Of a stretch of 64,000 nt of DNA, positions 42,801 through 54,885 are shown one piece after another (positions within the stretch are counted from its first letter, which is position 1; each line of letters opens with the position of its first letter). Source of the DNA: Ascaris suum (lineage: Eukaryota > Nematoda > Chromadorea > Rhabditida > Ascarididae); assembly GCA_013433145.1 (NCBI GenBank), contig CM024191.1, forward strand, positions 7,022,501 through 7,086,500, given 5' to 3'. The position numbers were made by a program, and so were the translations under genes. A model generated the notes under the pieces. That model was not told the origin of the DNA. It worked only from the letters and a program-made list of their open reading frames with translations, and ran no database searches.

Positions 42801-43639
42801 AAACAGGTGACCGATTTGAATGCAGTAAATTTTTTTACTCTCAATGACCGATTAAACTGGTAATCGGATAACCGACTTACTAATTAATTGATGTGATATA
42901 GGTTAGATTATATAGTATCGTTTGCCCGTTTATTATTAATTCATTCATTGATTCAGTGCAAAAATTTTCACATGAACTCAGCGTTATTGAAGTCATTGCC
43001 ATGCACCATGATGCGAGCACAACAGATGTAATGCTTGATTGCAGTAAATTTTTTTTTCACAATTGTTTCGTTATAGCCACTGCTGACATCAAATGAGAAT
43101 CTGCTAAACGAATTTTCTATCCTGTTGAATATTCATTTTCTCCTTTTATCTAGAAGCGCCTAGATGCCGTTTAATTGAATCTGTCAAGATGTCAAAATGT
43201 TGAAACAAGGCTCCAAAAATTTTTATATCATTGATGAGTCGTCTTTCATGCTAGAAATTTGAAAAACGATGATAATAGTGATGCGATAATCAATTTTTAT
43301 TGGTGAGTTACAACAAAACTTTCAATGTAGCAATCCTTTGATTGATATCAAGGAAACTCGATGGAAATTCCGAAAGAAAGTAAGCATCTTAAGCGATTTT
43401 GTAAGTGCAGCTTTATACTTTACTTGGATCGTAATTGCTTTTAGATCTCAGGAGGACAGTTTTCGGGAAAGCTATGGAATTTGGTTGCTGAGACGTTTAT
43501 TGATTGCACACTTGAATGGGGAGATAAACGATGTCGCAGCGAAACAGTGCGTAAGGCATGGGCACTCATTGTCGCATTTCTGTCCGAGAAGCTCAAAGAG
43601 GGTCATGCTCAAGAGGTTAGACTTCACGTCAGCTTCTAA
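30877..43639 (+). CDS. Nematode globin with a long N-terminal extension
   Basis: A haem-binding globin, likely cytoplasmic, since no signal peptide or membrane segment is seen. Eight exons join in phase into 490 aa: 30877-31179, 35204-35313, 36507-36608, 37282-37411, 40620-40913, 41101-41367, 42511-42582, 43445-43639. Residues 1-313 are a Ser/Arg/Glu-rich, probably disordered extension that opens MQKVWNWFADKK and includes a charged helix-prone stretch before the fold. The globin fold runs from about 330 to 475: helix A LTPAQIHLVRSLW (W342 at A12), F373 at CD1, H392 as a candidate distal E7 residue, proximal F8 histidine H424 in GAVHAQ, then helices G/H with GKLWNLVAETF and VRKAWALIVAFL. The usual C2 proline is not evident (FFKSLKTKELF). 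Start choice: first ATG in the exon, with stops upstream. I cannot name the specific glb paralogue; nematodes have dozens. It may be spliced on to exons downstream of 45 kb instead of stopping at 43639. Confidence 0.88.
31180..35203 (+). other. Globin intron 1, hosting minus-strand GPCR exons
   Basis: About 4 kb. It contains a locally GC-richer patch (31830-31960), a C-rich run (32819-32842), poly-T runs, and at its 3' end the two last exons of a minus-strand receptor gene (34251-34812). Nothing on the plus strand resembles an exon. Confidence 0.5.
34251..36010 (-). CDS. Rhodopsin-like GPCR, 3' exons only (TM6, TM7, C-tail), antisense within the globin gene
   Basis: A seven-transmembrane receptor, by family knowledge acting at the plasma membrane through G proteins; ligand unknown. 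The last exon (34380 down to 34251) encodes a hydrophilic tail of 42 codons with two Tyr-containing turns, then TAG. It joins in phase (2+1) through a GTAAGT donor to the TM7 exon (34812 down to 34676), which encodes NNFLPINPLIYLCTYMRM with the hallmark NPxxY and a basic helix-8 region. A hydrophobic stretch at about 36009-35887 reads as the end of TM6 and start of TM7 (LPSGFAVFLWCIS ... WLFVSISAQTAAD) and would complete TM7, but no GT donor is visible at its end. A possible intracellular-loop-3 exon lies near 38090-38004 (RRQLFSLNNFR ... HSTVMLRLTAV). TM1-5 were not located. It could be a functional gene with an unresolved junction or a pseudogene. Confidence 0.55.
39319..39348. repeat. Palindrome gatccttgcaaggatc with a second half-copy
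   Basis: Positions 39319-39334 form a perfect 16-bp palindrome. It is followed immediately by gatcctcgcaagga, a near copy, so the stretch can form alternative hairpins. Confidence 0.8.
39976..40129. repeat. Short inverted-repeat element (MITE-like)
   Basis: The left arm tctctcgtctaaaatataga (39976-39995) is the reverse complement, with one inserted base, of the right arm ending tagacgagaga (40109-40129). The arms enclose about 113 bp with no coding signal. The shape fits a miniature inverted-repeat element; no target-site duplication was verified. Confidence 0.6.
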
Positions 43640-45019
43640 TTTATGCTCATTTGATGGAATTAGATTAAAAAACAGAAGAAATACAGTTACAGCAGTTTTT
43701 CTTGATTTTTTAGTGATAGGCTTTCCTCGATTAGAAGCTGATATGATTTCATTTCTTACTTCCTATGAGGATATGGCCGAGTATCGAAACAGAAAAAAAA
43801 AACAGTAACAAAAGAACAAGCAGGTGAATTGCCGAGAGAATTGCCGATTTGAACGGTTTATGCAACGGTGAGCTTTTTTTGACTAGCTATGCAAGAATAG
43901 CTGCGTAAATTCTATGAGCATGGTCTCTTGAGCCGTATGATAGGTTTGTGTTGGTAAAAGAGTAAAGTGTGATACAAATATAGGCATTTGTGTTGATTAT
44001 GCCAGACGAATGCCTTGCTGTGCGATCGTATTTGTTTGGCATATGATGAAATTGGAACATCGCATAGCGCTTAAGCAGAATGAAAGTGCAACGGTGACGT
44101 GAACGACGTGAGATTGAAGTGCCATAGGGTGGGTGATTACGGCTGTTCTGAGGCAGCAATCTCCTCACAGAAACTATCTCAGGAATGCTTTTTGATAAAC
44201 AACACATCCTCTAGAGCGACAAATGAAAACCATCATGAAAAGCACATCGTGACCATTATGTACTTTAATCGGCAACGCTATTAAACAGGCCCTTTGAAGA
44301 CAAACATCGTTCATTTCAGTCAGCCGCTACATAATGCGGAGGGAGGGATTGGAGAGATGGGGAGAAGGGGAACAATTTACTCGATGTATTGAACATCGCA
44401 TTAGTTTTTAGGCTTCCTCCGTTCATGCAAAATTACTCTGGACATGAGTTTCTGTGGAAAGTCCCCACATAAAGCTTTAAACGAGGCCGTACCCTTGACT
44501 CAAATAAAAACAAACTTTGATTGGCTTCTTAGGAGGCCAGCAGCTAGCCGGCTTGGGTGAATTAGTCGTTCAAAGCGATTCTTCCTCCAACTAAATAAGC
44601 ATTCACTGAGCAACAAACTTTTCTGATCATTGAGAAAGTTTACGAATTTGTTTGAGTATTTCAATTCATTCTTCAACGATATGCTAAATAATGTTGCATA
44701 TTTATGAATGATACCCAACTGCTATCGACGTGAATCAACAAATTGTTGATGCTCTTAACGACTAGATCATTTCTCGCCTCTTTCGTTCTTGGTGAATTTT
44801 TATTCGTTCTTTGATTGGCCCGGTATTTAAAGACCCATTCAGGGTATTTAAGGAGATTTAAGGATTTAAGGAACTGCCGTTAGATAAGCAGAGATGTTCC
44901 TCGATATTAAGCTCGTATAAGCTCGAATAATAAGCTGGAAAAGCTGTTTTCTTTTGTGTCAGATATATGTTTATTTATCTCTCATGTAACGAAGGATACT
45001 AACTGAGTACATTTTGCAG
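43640..45019. other. Gap between the globin stop and the next exon
   Basis: No exon recognised. A minus-strand frame (43887-44207) of 106 codons shows no motif. Short tandem gga(ttt)aag-type variants occur near 44833-44871. This is either intergenic or, if the globin is extended, an intron. Confidence 0.4.
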
Positions 45020-45057
45020 CGACGACATCAATCTCAATTGAGGGAGGCTCTCTTCAA

Positions 45058-48000
45058 ATGACTCGTCGACCACGTCACAGAAAAGTCTCACGCAGTAGAT
45101 ATTTGTGGGAATTCTATGTTGGTAGCGCTTAGAAATATCGCCACCTATTTTTCCCTTTTTCAGGGGCTGCCTCATGTGATACGATAATCGTTCAATGATC
45201 TTCCCTCCTGCTCAAATGTTTATTAAACGTTGCCTATGAGATGATTTCACGATATTATAGTAAATGTTTCAATTTTTTTTTTCGCTATCGATTGCTCTTT
45301 GTTTGGCCTTCTGCGATAAAGTCGCCAGAAGAAGTCCTGCTGTATAGAAGTGCCTGCATTACCGTCATTTGAATAAAAAAACGACATATGTAAAGTGGCC
45401 AGATGGCTAATATACTGGTAATGGCTCCCCTTCTCCTCCTTCCCTACCTACTCTCTCCTTCCTCATTCCTGCAGGGTGGAAGGAAGATTTTAGAGTCTTT
45501 GTTTGAATTTTTCCATTATTGTTTTTTTTCACTCAGAAAATGAAAAACAAACTTTACTGGACAAAGCTTACATTCGGAAACTTTATTTTTACTGGTTAAA
45601 TTTTTATCGCTCTCCGAAGTTCTGGAAGAGTCCACTTTGTCGCCCTTGGCATCTCATCTTTTGAGATGTCTAGGCAAACAGATTCATCATGTAATTAGGA
45701 TTCCTGATTAATATTGATACTTGTATGAAAAATTGCTGATGCTTTGGTGAAGTGTGAAATGGGTCAACGCATTCAATCTTGCCAAGTGGTCAACTTCTTG
45801 CATGAAATTGCTAGTAAAGACAAGAATTGCCTGCCTATCTGAAACCGGTGAAGGGGTTAGTGATCTAATTATTTCAAGCCGAATAGGCTTGGTCTCAGCA
45901 GCGTGGAAGGTGGGAATTCTTTGAAAAGGTTGTAGAATTCAGCAACGACTCTCATCACTCCGCATATATTTCATAGCTGCAATTCACTGTCCATATACCT
46001 TGCAGTCTCAGTTATTGTCAAGTACCACTCACTGTCACCGAATGTGGTCGAGGAACCAACTGGAAGGGATTATGTCGATGATGATTGGTGAAAGTAAGAG
46101 TTAGGCACAACTATGATACTTTTATGAGTAGCTATGATTGTGAGCATATAAGGCGAGGACATTTTAACGAAAGAGTTCGCAAAAAATGAGCCACTTCACC
46201 TAAGCGAACTAAGAGATGAGGAAGAATGAGATCCTTGCTTCCTAAATCCTAAATAAATCCCACAAAGGATCCTAAATCCCCCTTTTGCATGACGCATATT
46301 TCAGTATTTTTCAGTGTTCAGCAGAATGCAACTATTTGATAACATTGTCAATTTACACAATTATTCTATTCATTCGGTATAACATATATTATGTTTTTCA
46401 AGTTATGTAATTTCTCTTATTAAATATTTACCTACGTTTTCTTGTTTGTTTTTTTTTTAAAATTTCATTTTCGCTCATTAAGCAATTCATTTAGCTTTTA
46501 AATATGTATCAAATATTAAAGTATCTCAATAATTCGAAAGATTTCAGTATTTTACTTCAGCAGCTTATTCAGTAATATACTTTTAAAGACATCATTAATC
46601 ATTTCTAATATATCATTTCAAAATGCATTCGTATTGGGATATCGAATATTTCAACGATGCATTTGCATTCTTTGAAATGTCGTAATAAATTACGGCAATC
46701 AAATGTTACGATAGAAGAGACGACTAATGGCAAAGATATGTCTAACTGACATCTTAACGATGCAATAATTTTTTTTTTTTTTTTAAATGGCTCCATGAAT
46801 TCTCATAAGCACTATTTGGTTGAACGCAAAAAGTGAGCAGTCGTCTCGTTGAAAAATACATTCGTAATGCTAGTTGTGAAAATATACGAAATGAATAGTG
46901 AAAAAATCGGTCGATCAACAGAGATAATTCCATCCAAAAAGCTTGACCGTTCAACACTTCCGTTGTGCAAATCGTTTGAGACATTAATTAAATCAAATAA
47001 GCTTTTTTTTGTAAATTCCACTCAAATATTAACACCACTGATGAGGAAATGCGCTCGTTCACAGTTATGATCTTCATCACTAATTATTTATGTGATACTT
47101 TTGCAAATTTTTGCATAAAATTTTAACAGAGTAACCTAAAATCTATCTGTAAGTTTATTTAGCGAAATAAATAAGAGCTTAATTTAATATAGGCGGCAAT
47201 TTTACAAAAAACTCTCACCTGAGCACTTTCATAATTCCTAATATATTTATAGGTCATAGATAAATTGCTGATAATTTATACAATCATCTTTTAATCCCTT
47301 CAGAATAAACGAAAATCTTGCGGCATTTATTATTTTGTCAAACGCCATACAAAAACGTATATATACAATAGATAGGCTAATATATCTCAAAATTGATTTA
47401 AACTAATAACGCAACGTCATAATTAATCATACAAAATATATTTTCAAAGAACGCCCACTGCTCAGAGGCCCTTCCATTCTAAATTCATTGATTTATAGAA
47501 AAAGAAGCATCAGTTATAAATCAGAAATGGTGATGATAGATCAAACTGTTCCCGCAAACGTATCAAAAACAAACATATGTTTATTCTATATCGATCAAAA
47601 ACATTTTTATATTAGGTCTATGTTATAGCAAACTCATACGATGCCACATTCCTCGTCCGTTCTTGCTCACACTCAGTTAACTTACGTTACTTTTATTTAC
47701 GCTCTAAAAAATTTACGCTCATAGATTTCGTTATTGATGCTTTCGAACATTACAACTGGCCATTTAATCAATAAAATAGGCATTCGTAGTTACTGTTGTC
47801 TATTAATGTAAGTGGGCTACTATAGTCGATATTACTCTTATGCAAATATTTCTTTCCTACAACTTTCTCTAGGCAGGTTTGAAATTTGTCATGGTTTGAG
47901 CAAAATTTATTACTCTTTGGTTGCCTATTTTGATTCCATTACATCAGGGACCAACGATCTTTTTTTACATACTCCAATTAGCTTTCATTACTAGCGGAGC

Positions 48001-49832
48001 AATTCTTTGTTTCTTTCTTTTCGTGCATGCTTAGTCATTCACGCATGAAATGTCATTTGACTTTAATCTGTATCTATATAGTTCAAGAATTTTCAAAGGC
48101 TAATCTACCATATTACGGGATTTCAATCGAAAACAACATGCCACAGCAGTAAATTCGTCTGAGTGTTTAAAGCAATATTAATGCGTGTTTAAGTGAGCAA
48201 ATGAGTAATAAAAACGATCCTAGATGCTGTTTTTGTCCACTGAAGCGTCGCCTATTGAAACTGGAATAGTGGGTGAATCAGAGGCCGATCGCAGAATCGA
48301 TGGGTCGCTATCAATATCCATATGCAACGCCCATTTCATGGTCCTATATACCTACAGTTTTCATGCATCGCGTTATTCCTGAAGCAATGGACAGTTGTTG
48401 ACGAATCGCTAAGATTAAGATTCCAAAGAGTTTTGAATGCAGCGTGAAGAGGATATTAAAAACCACTATTTCTATCGTTTTTACGAGCTCTGAGGTTTTC
48501 AGTTTTCGAACGAATAGCTAAATTTGAAATATGACCATAGCTATGCGACGAAGCAAACGACTTCTCCAGATTGCTTTACGTTGAGAAGTAGTTAAAGTGT
48601 TGATGATGACTGATGACTTGCTGATTGCAATGCACTATGAATGATAACTTGATTGCAATACTATGAGGATAATTTTATAGGATGAAATTGATGAGCCGAA
48701 TGTATAAAGATGCATCTACCCGCGATGACAATACAGAAGAAAGCATTACGTTTGCGCTAAAATTCGATGGATGCAAATACGACGTCAAAGAATTGTAAGC
48801 GATGTTTATATTGTACATTCCGATTTATATCGATGCTTAATGTTAATGGTAATACTAGGACCGGAACAGTGATAACTACTTTTGATCAACGTGCGTGCTC
48901 TTTGCGGCAAATAGATTTACCAAGTTTTACTTAAACTTAAAACCTGAGTTATACGTAAACCTAAGAGCTCATAAACCATAAGATGACGTGCAAGTAATTT
49001 TTAGCTTCGCAGTTTTCTAGGACAAATCAGTTTCATGTTGTTGCCTTTATTCAAAAGTTTTTGGATCGAAAGTTTCAACTACATATAACTGTGTTGCACA
49101 AAATTACCCTGCAGATTTGCAGTACTCAGTTTCCTTCAGCAATTTTACCTTCTTGAATACTATCTCAAAGCTGAATGAGATTATAATAGAATATCTGCGC
49201 GAATGTCGCTGAATATCATGCTTATTATTAGCGTAAGAATAGGAACTATGCTGATGGAGGAGTGGAAAATGTAAATTCAATGCTGTTGAATATAAGTCGG
49301 TGACCATGAGGGTCGTATAGCATTTGCTGTGTATAAAAGTACGTTAACAAACAAACATTAGTGTGGTAATTTTTCCACTGAGCGGTGTGGCAAATACAGT
49401 GCAGCGTTTCAACGGCGGATGTCGAAATCTTTACCAACAAACCGATTAAACCTGACACTGGGTTTGACATTAAGACATGAGTACCATGTTGAGGACGAAT
49501 AGATCGGACCGGAAATAATCGTTTACCTTTCAGCCTGGGACCGCCATCATGTTTTTTAAAGATTATTTCTGACAGCACCGTAATATTTAAGAACGGAATC
49601 ATTGTGGCACTGACATATTTGTCCTCGGGCAATATTCACGTCATTTTCAGTGCTATGGCGGGTATCATCTACTCCCTGTTTACTTTTTCAGATTTAGAGG
49701 AGGCAAGAAATCCTGAGCAAATCAATTGTTGAAAAAGGAATGAAAAAAGACAATAAATTTCGCTTATTCATGCAGTGGAAGCGCGTCAGGATTATAGATC
49801 GATCTGAACGCAACTATGAATATTTCAAGTAA
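45058..49832 (+). CDS. Unrecognised small protein, four exons (130 aa), or globin 3' extension
   Basis: Four short exons agree in phase and have good splice signals: 45020-45121 (ATG at 45058), 46006-46087, 48681-48794, 49700-49832. The product is basic at the N-terminus (MTRRPRHRKVSRS), then DYVDDDW, an acidic ASTRDDNTEES stretch, ALKFDGCKYDVKEL, and a Lys/Arg-rich C-terminus ending RSERNYEYFK. There is no signal peptide or membrane segment, and I do not recognise a family. The frame of the first exon is open upstream of its ATG and would also accept, in phase, a splice from within the globin's last exon, so it could be the globin's C-terminal extension. The second exon is open upstream too and might start at an earlier AG near 45948. 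The fourth exon requires an AG at 49698-49699, just after a stronger one. Confidence 0.42.
46088..48680 (+). other. Intron of the unrecognised small gene
   Basis: About 2.6 kb, very AT-rich, with scattered ATTTA-type runs and a poly-T run at 46769-46785. Nothing with coding character or family resemblance was found. Confidence 0.4.
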
Positions 49833-52800
49833 ACGAGAGTTTCACCATCGTAGCTCGCGCATTGTTCACGAACTTAAATAATCCGGGAAAACTTTTCCGG
49901 AAAAAGTTCTAAACTATGAAACCCATCTGCGTATTTTCGTTCTAAAACCGCCTGAATACTATCGCCTTCATTAAGTTAATGGCAAGCTTCTTTCCACAAC
50001 TCTTAACTTTGAATACAGTTTGCAAATCCTTTTCTTCTCGGGTCGTCAGATTGTAGAACAAACTTACTGCTGATGTCGCCCCAGCGCCTCGTGTCTTTGC
50101 TTTGCCTGGCTGCCTAAGGCATTCCGGCGATTAGAAAGTCTATGAGTTCGTATTCGACTGACGCTGACTTCTTGACGGACATGATCGCATGCTTCATTTC
50201 TTCTTTTGTTTGGCTTAAAAGCAAAGCATTCTTTATTTTGTTCCCTTGCGAAATAAAGACTACATAGTAGCAACAACAAAGGAGGGAGGAAGGGAGGGAG
50301 GAGGGAGACGGTGGGAAGAGAGAGATTTCACAACAACAACTGCAGGCAAGCCTAACCGGCGATTATAAGGGCATCGCAGTACGGCCAAATTAAAACACTA
50401 AATACGTCACATTGTTGGAATGACCAGAATACAAATAGACCTGCGAAGAACAATAAAACCACTTCACGCTGTGACGATAAAAACATTTAAAATTTTAGCA
50501 AAATCTTGAGGTGCTTTGGCGATCTTAAGACATAATATTTATTTTTAATAACGTAATAGTCGACGTTATCAGCTGTCGCGATTAGGGCCTGTAAGAATGC
50601 AAAAATGAGATATTTTAGGCTCTATGTGAGCTTATTTTGACGATAAGGTGCAGGCAAGGGTATATGCAAGCTTGAATCCCACTTGTAAATCAAACAACTG
50701 TATGGTGATTCATCACGTAGTAGCCGAATACATGTAGCATTCTTGTTCATCCTCGCTCCCTCAAAGTCGCCGTCGTCCCATACTAGCGTTGATAATCGGT
50801 CAAAATTTTTCCGATAGTTAACCGAGCGAATGCCTTGCTCCACAACCGGAAGACAATCGAAAGCGAACGCTCGGTTCGCTGGGGACTGAACACATTCCTA
50901 AAAAACCGAATTTCGGTTGTAACTAAAGAAACGTAGTGACCAGTATTTTCCTGCCAGGGAGAGGCGACTGCAGGTCCGATTCCTAGCCAAAGTTCTGCTG
51001 AAAAAGAGTGGCGTGGCAGCTTGTCTGATGAAGGGTGAATGGAGAAATGCTGATTAGCAAACTTGTCATTTCGAAAATCAAGCGCTTCTAATGATGATTG
51101 CCAGCGAAAAACATGTTGAGCTGCTTTTAAAATAAAAACTGTAAAATTGTTTCAGAGTTGTCCACAATAGGCGAAGATTGGACCTTATAGCTGATTCTGT
51201 TAAGCACTAAGCTAACGCTAGTCGAACTTATGAAATGAAACTGGAAGATCGGTAGACTCACATAAATTGGCGCAATTTTTTAGAGTCCATCCACGACAAA
51301 TGAACTTCCTACGAATTCTTATTGGACGAAAGAAAAATACAGATCAATGCATAGAATCAAAACTTTGCGTTGTACGATTCTGAAGCTTGCTTCCTGCCAA
51401 TATTGTTAGCGCACATACTCTTTCAGCTTTTAAGTTGAGGCTGAAGTTGTTTCGTCCTACACAATATTGCTACTATTACATACTAAATGTCTCTTCGCCT
51501 TTATGAACGGTTTGTTTCTTATTGCTCCTCATGCTCACTTATTTCTGTATGTTTTCCCACTTCCTGGCGTTAAAATAATTAAATAAATAAACAAAAATGG
51601 GCGGTTCGGTAAAACGTGTAGGTTAGCTGAGAACGAGCGATAATGCTTTTCGCAGTGCAAGTTGCGCAACTTTGTGCAGCTTGTGGTCTCTTAGAATGAA
51701 ATCCACCTCTCGTAACTCATCAGCCCTATGTATTGAACAAATCAGCCTCATATTTTACTTTCGCCTTTCATCCAATTCTGGCATGTGTTGTGTCATGTCT
51801 TGTCGTTCCGCAAGCTCAGTTATCTTTGCGTACCGGTGCCAATAATATTGCATGACATCGCCATAGCTTTTGTCAATTAATATGTCTGTGGAATCCTCAA
51901 TATTTACGTCTCTCTCCTGGATAATTTCATGGCGAAAATCGGAATCCGCTTAGGTCGAGTGATATCAGAGGGAATGTTATCCATTCGACACGAGCCTAAA
52001 CGATCCACACAACGAATTAACTGCACGAAAGAAGAAATAACTCACCCTACTTAATGGCGGAACGTACGAAAAAAATGATCCGAAACGGGATTTTCAGAGC
52101 ATGGCGAAAAAAAGGAAAACAACCGTTGCGTAACGAAAAGATGAGCAATCGTATGCGACTCGAAAATCAAAACCATCCCACGTGACCCACCGTAGGACGT
52201 GGACTACTGGGACTAAACACAGTTTCACCAGTAGTTCGAAATAGTGTTCCTGAAAACATCAGTTTTTATATCATTCATGCTGACGACAATAGGAGATAAA
52301 ATGAAATTGTGGAGCTTAACATCTGCCGTTTTCATCACAAGTCGCATCGCTGTATTTCTACTCCTCCATCTTGGCTGAAGAGTCATCTTCAACGATTTGT
52401 AGTATTAATAGCTTGATTCAGATTTTAAAATGAAAAATTCAACCATATTGCGTTTAAAGGTAATCTCGGGATTATTCACTCCATGCTCTCTAGGTATTCA
52501 AAAACTGAGGATAACCAGGAAGTCTAGCATACAGCAGACACTGTAGTGAATTTGTCTGTTATGTCCGCACGCAGATCACCTTGCTACTTTACAACTGAGG
52601 TTCAGTTACTTGTCACATGGCACCGGAAAGGGTTGACTGTTAGCACAAAAGAAAAAAAGAATGACAAAATGATAGGCGCAGTGATATACGAAACAGAGAT
52701 AGGTGCGTAATCGCGGCAACGATGTCGCTTGTAATATCAATATAGTGTTGGCAAAGATGTGTTATAACATTGATAATGATAAGGGGAATAGCGTCGTGAG

Positions 52801-54885
52801 CCATATTCATTGATAAGTCGATAAATTTTCTGATAGCCAATAAACAGTCGTCCAATATTTGGCATGATCTGGAACTGTAAAAATCGCAGTTTTAGGCAGT
52901 GAAGCGGTGTTGAAATTGGCTGTGGCAATGTTAAGCAAATTTGCAACCATGTCTGCAAACATGCACATTATGCTCGCTGATTTGGTATATTTTTGCTCCA
53001 CAACAGCTATGGTCATTAATGCACATGAGTCGTTGACAACAAAGCATAGTTTCATGTCTTAGGCCGAAATAATATCCTTTCACGAATCGTTTAAAACAAA
53101 TTTTAAGTTCGTGGCCAAGGTAATGTTATGATTCGCTGGAACACTAGTAAAAATATCAGTGAAACTAGCGCCAAACAAGCAACAGGTACTACCTGGGCTG
53201 TTCCTGTACATACTACGGTCTTGAAATTCACTGACGTTAAACTGGATGTTAAGCTCCATCCGGATGTGATGTCATTACAACGGTTATAAATGGCTTATCT
53301 GAACAGGGCTACGATATGGTTCAGTTGGACGTTTCATAGGAGAAATTCACTGTGCAGCTATAACTGCTGTTCGTGCGGTTGGGCAGGTTCACTTATTTGG
53401 GTAACTATGCTGGAAATCTTATAACCTCAGAATTTCTGTTGCAATGCTGTGACGGTCGTGCATTTCCGCCTTCGAGACAGAAAGAACGTTTTTATTTAAA
53501 TGGAAAGAACCCAGGTATTCATTACCACTGAAGAGCTTGTCCTTCTGGATTGCGCTGTAAATCTTCAACATTGACCGATGCTTTCAGTTGGCCACAAAAT
53601 CACTTCCCAGTTCTGCATAGAAGATAGTCTTACATCACATTGTAGGGCACCTGCTAATTTATTTATTTATTTTTTTAAAATTTCATTCCGACCTGTGATG
53701 ATATTGCCGGAATGAAACGTGCCGAGAGCGGATCGATCAAAAAGCTTTCTAGGAGTGATTGTTGCCCAAGGAACACAGAGACGAAAGTGTGATATGAAGA
53801 CGGCACTTATCAGGGCTGGTTCACTGCTTTCATTCTCTTCCCTCTAGCCGCTTCTCGCGCCATTTTTACGCTTCCCTAGGTAGTCACCCCAGTTGACTAA
53901 ATTATGTTAGTCAGTCACCTCAGTCCGCTAAACTATGTATTTTTTGTTTTAATGTTTAATGGCTAAATCACTGACGAAGCTTTAAAAAAGATAAATTTTA
54001 GCCTTAAATTTTTCTCCGAGGCTATGATCAGATATGTGGACCTCTTTATGTGCATAATTTTTTCAGAAGCAAGGAGTATACCACTGTGAGATAACGATCC
54101 CCTCTGTCAACAGGCAGCAATGTAGGTTTTCAGTGTGGTTTTTTACCAAAGGAATAAAACAGTTTTTTCACAATAGAATTTAAATGTATTCAAATGTTGG
54201 TCACTATTTTCTCAACCATTTAGAGTTTGACTGAAGAAACGAGTTCAGTGCTTTATGAGAATACAGGTTGTCATCATTTACTGAATTGAATTTGATGGTT
54301 CAGTGCTCAACTACAGTTGAGTCAGCAATGAGTAGTATTATATGGACTACTTTGCGGAGCTGTATGGTCGCATGAACCAACTCGCTCCTTATAGGTATAG
54401 TCTGTGTGGACAAAACCTAGAGTTGAAACTGCAGGTAATGCCTCGACACTTTATAAAGTAACTGCCCCTGTATGAGGCTCACGACAGTTGTTCAGACAGT
54501 TGTAATAAGGTAACTGTAGTTTCAGGCGACCCATATACGCGACACTATGTATGCCACTTTTATTAAAGCTTAATTCACTCGAACTTACGGTAGTTTAACT
54601 GTTAACGAAAGAAGGTTTCCAGGCGTTATCCTTCGTTTTCTGTCGTTGGGATACTTCTGTAGACAGTAAGGCGCACAAAGTTTTCAAACAGATCAGAGCA
54701 AAGTGGCGAATATCGCCTTTTTATTGCTGCATCTAAATAGATGAATGTCAGAATAAAATTGAAATTTGAAACAATTTATTTGGATTTTACTTTGAAACAA
54801 GTTTATTTTTACTGTGAAAAGGGTCATGACATAAAAAATGACAACTTTCAATGTTACAGTTTTAAAATAACGATCTAGTGGCGAT
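49833..54885. other. Intergenic region upstream of the ZIP gene
   Basis: No assignable exon. It has a purine-rich gga run (50280-50330) and a repeat remnant near 50780-50930 with the ccgaatttcggtt motif shared with 17-19.5 kb. Overlapping minus-strand frames occur at 52640-53055 (one reads CALMTIAVVEQKYTKS ...), and a protein-like plus-strand frame lies near 53135-53290. These two stretches resemble decayed coding sequence, but no family is recognised. Confidence 0.4.

Noticed and set aside
43331..43380. Candidate extra globin exon (IDIKETRWKFRKK)
   Set aside because: Its frame does not match the phases of the flanking exons, and joining 42582 directly to 43445 gives a continuous conserved globin sequence.
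43338..43808. 156-codon plus-strand open frame
   Set aside because: It overlaps the globin's last exon in a different frame; the globin frame matches the conserved G/H helices.
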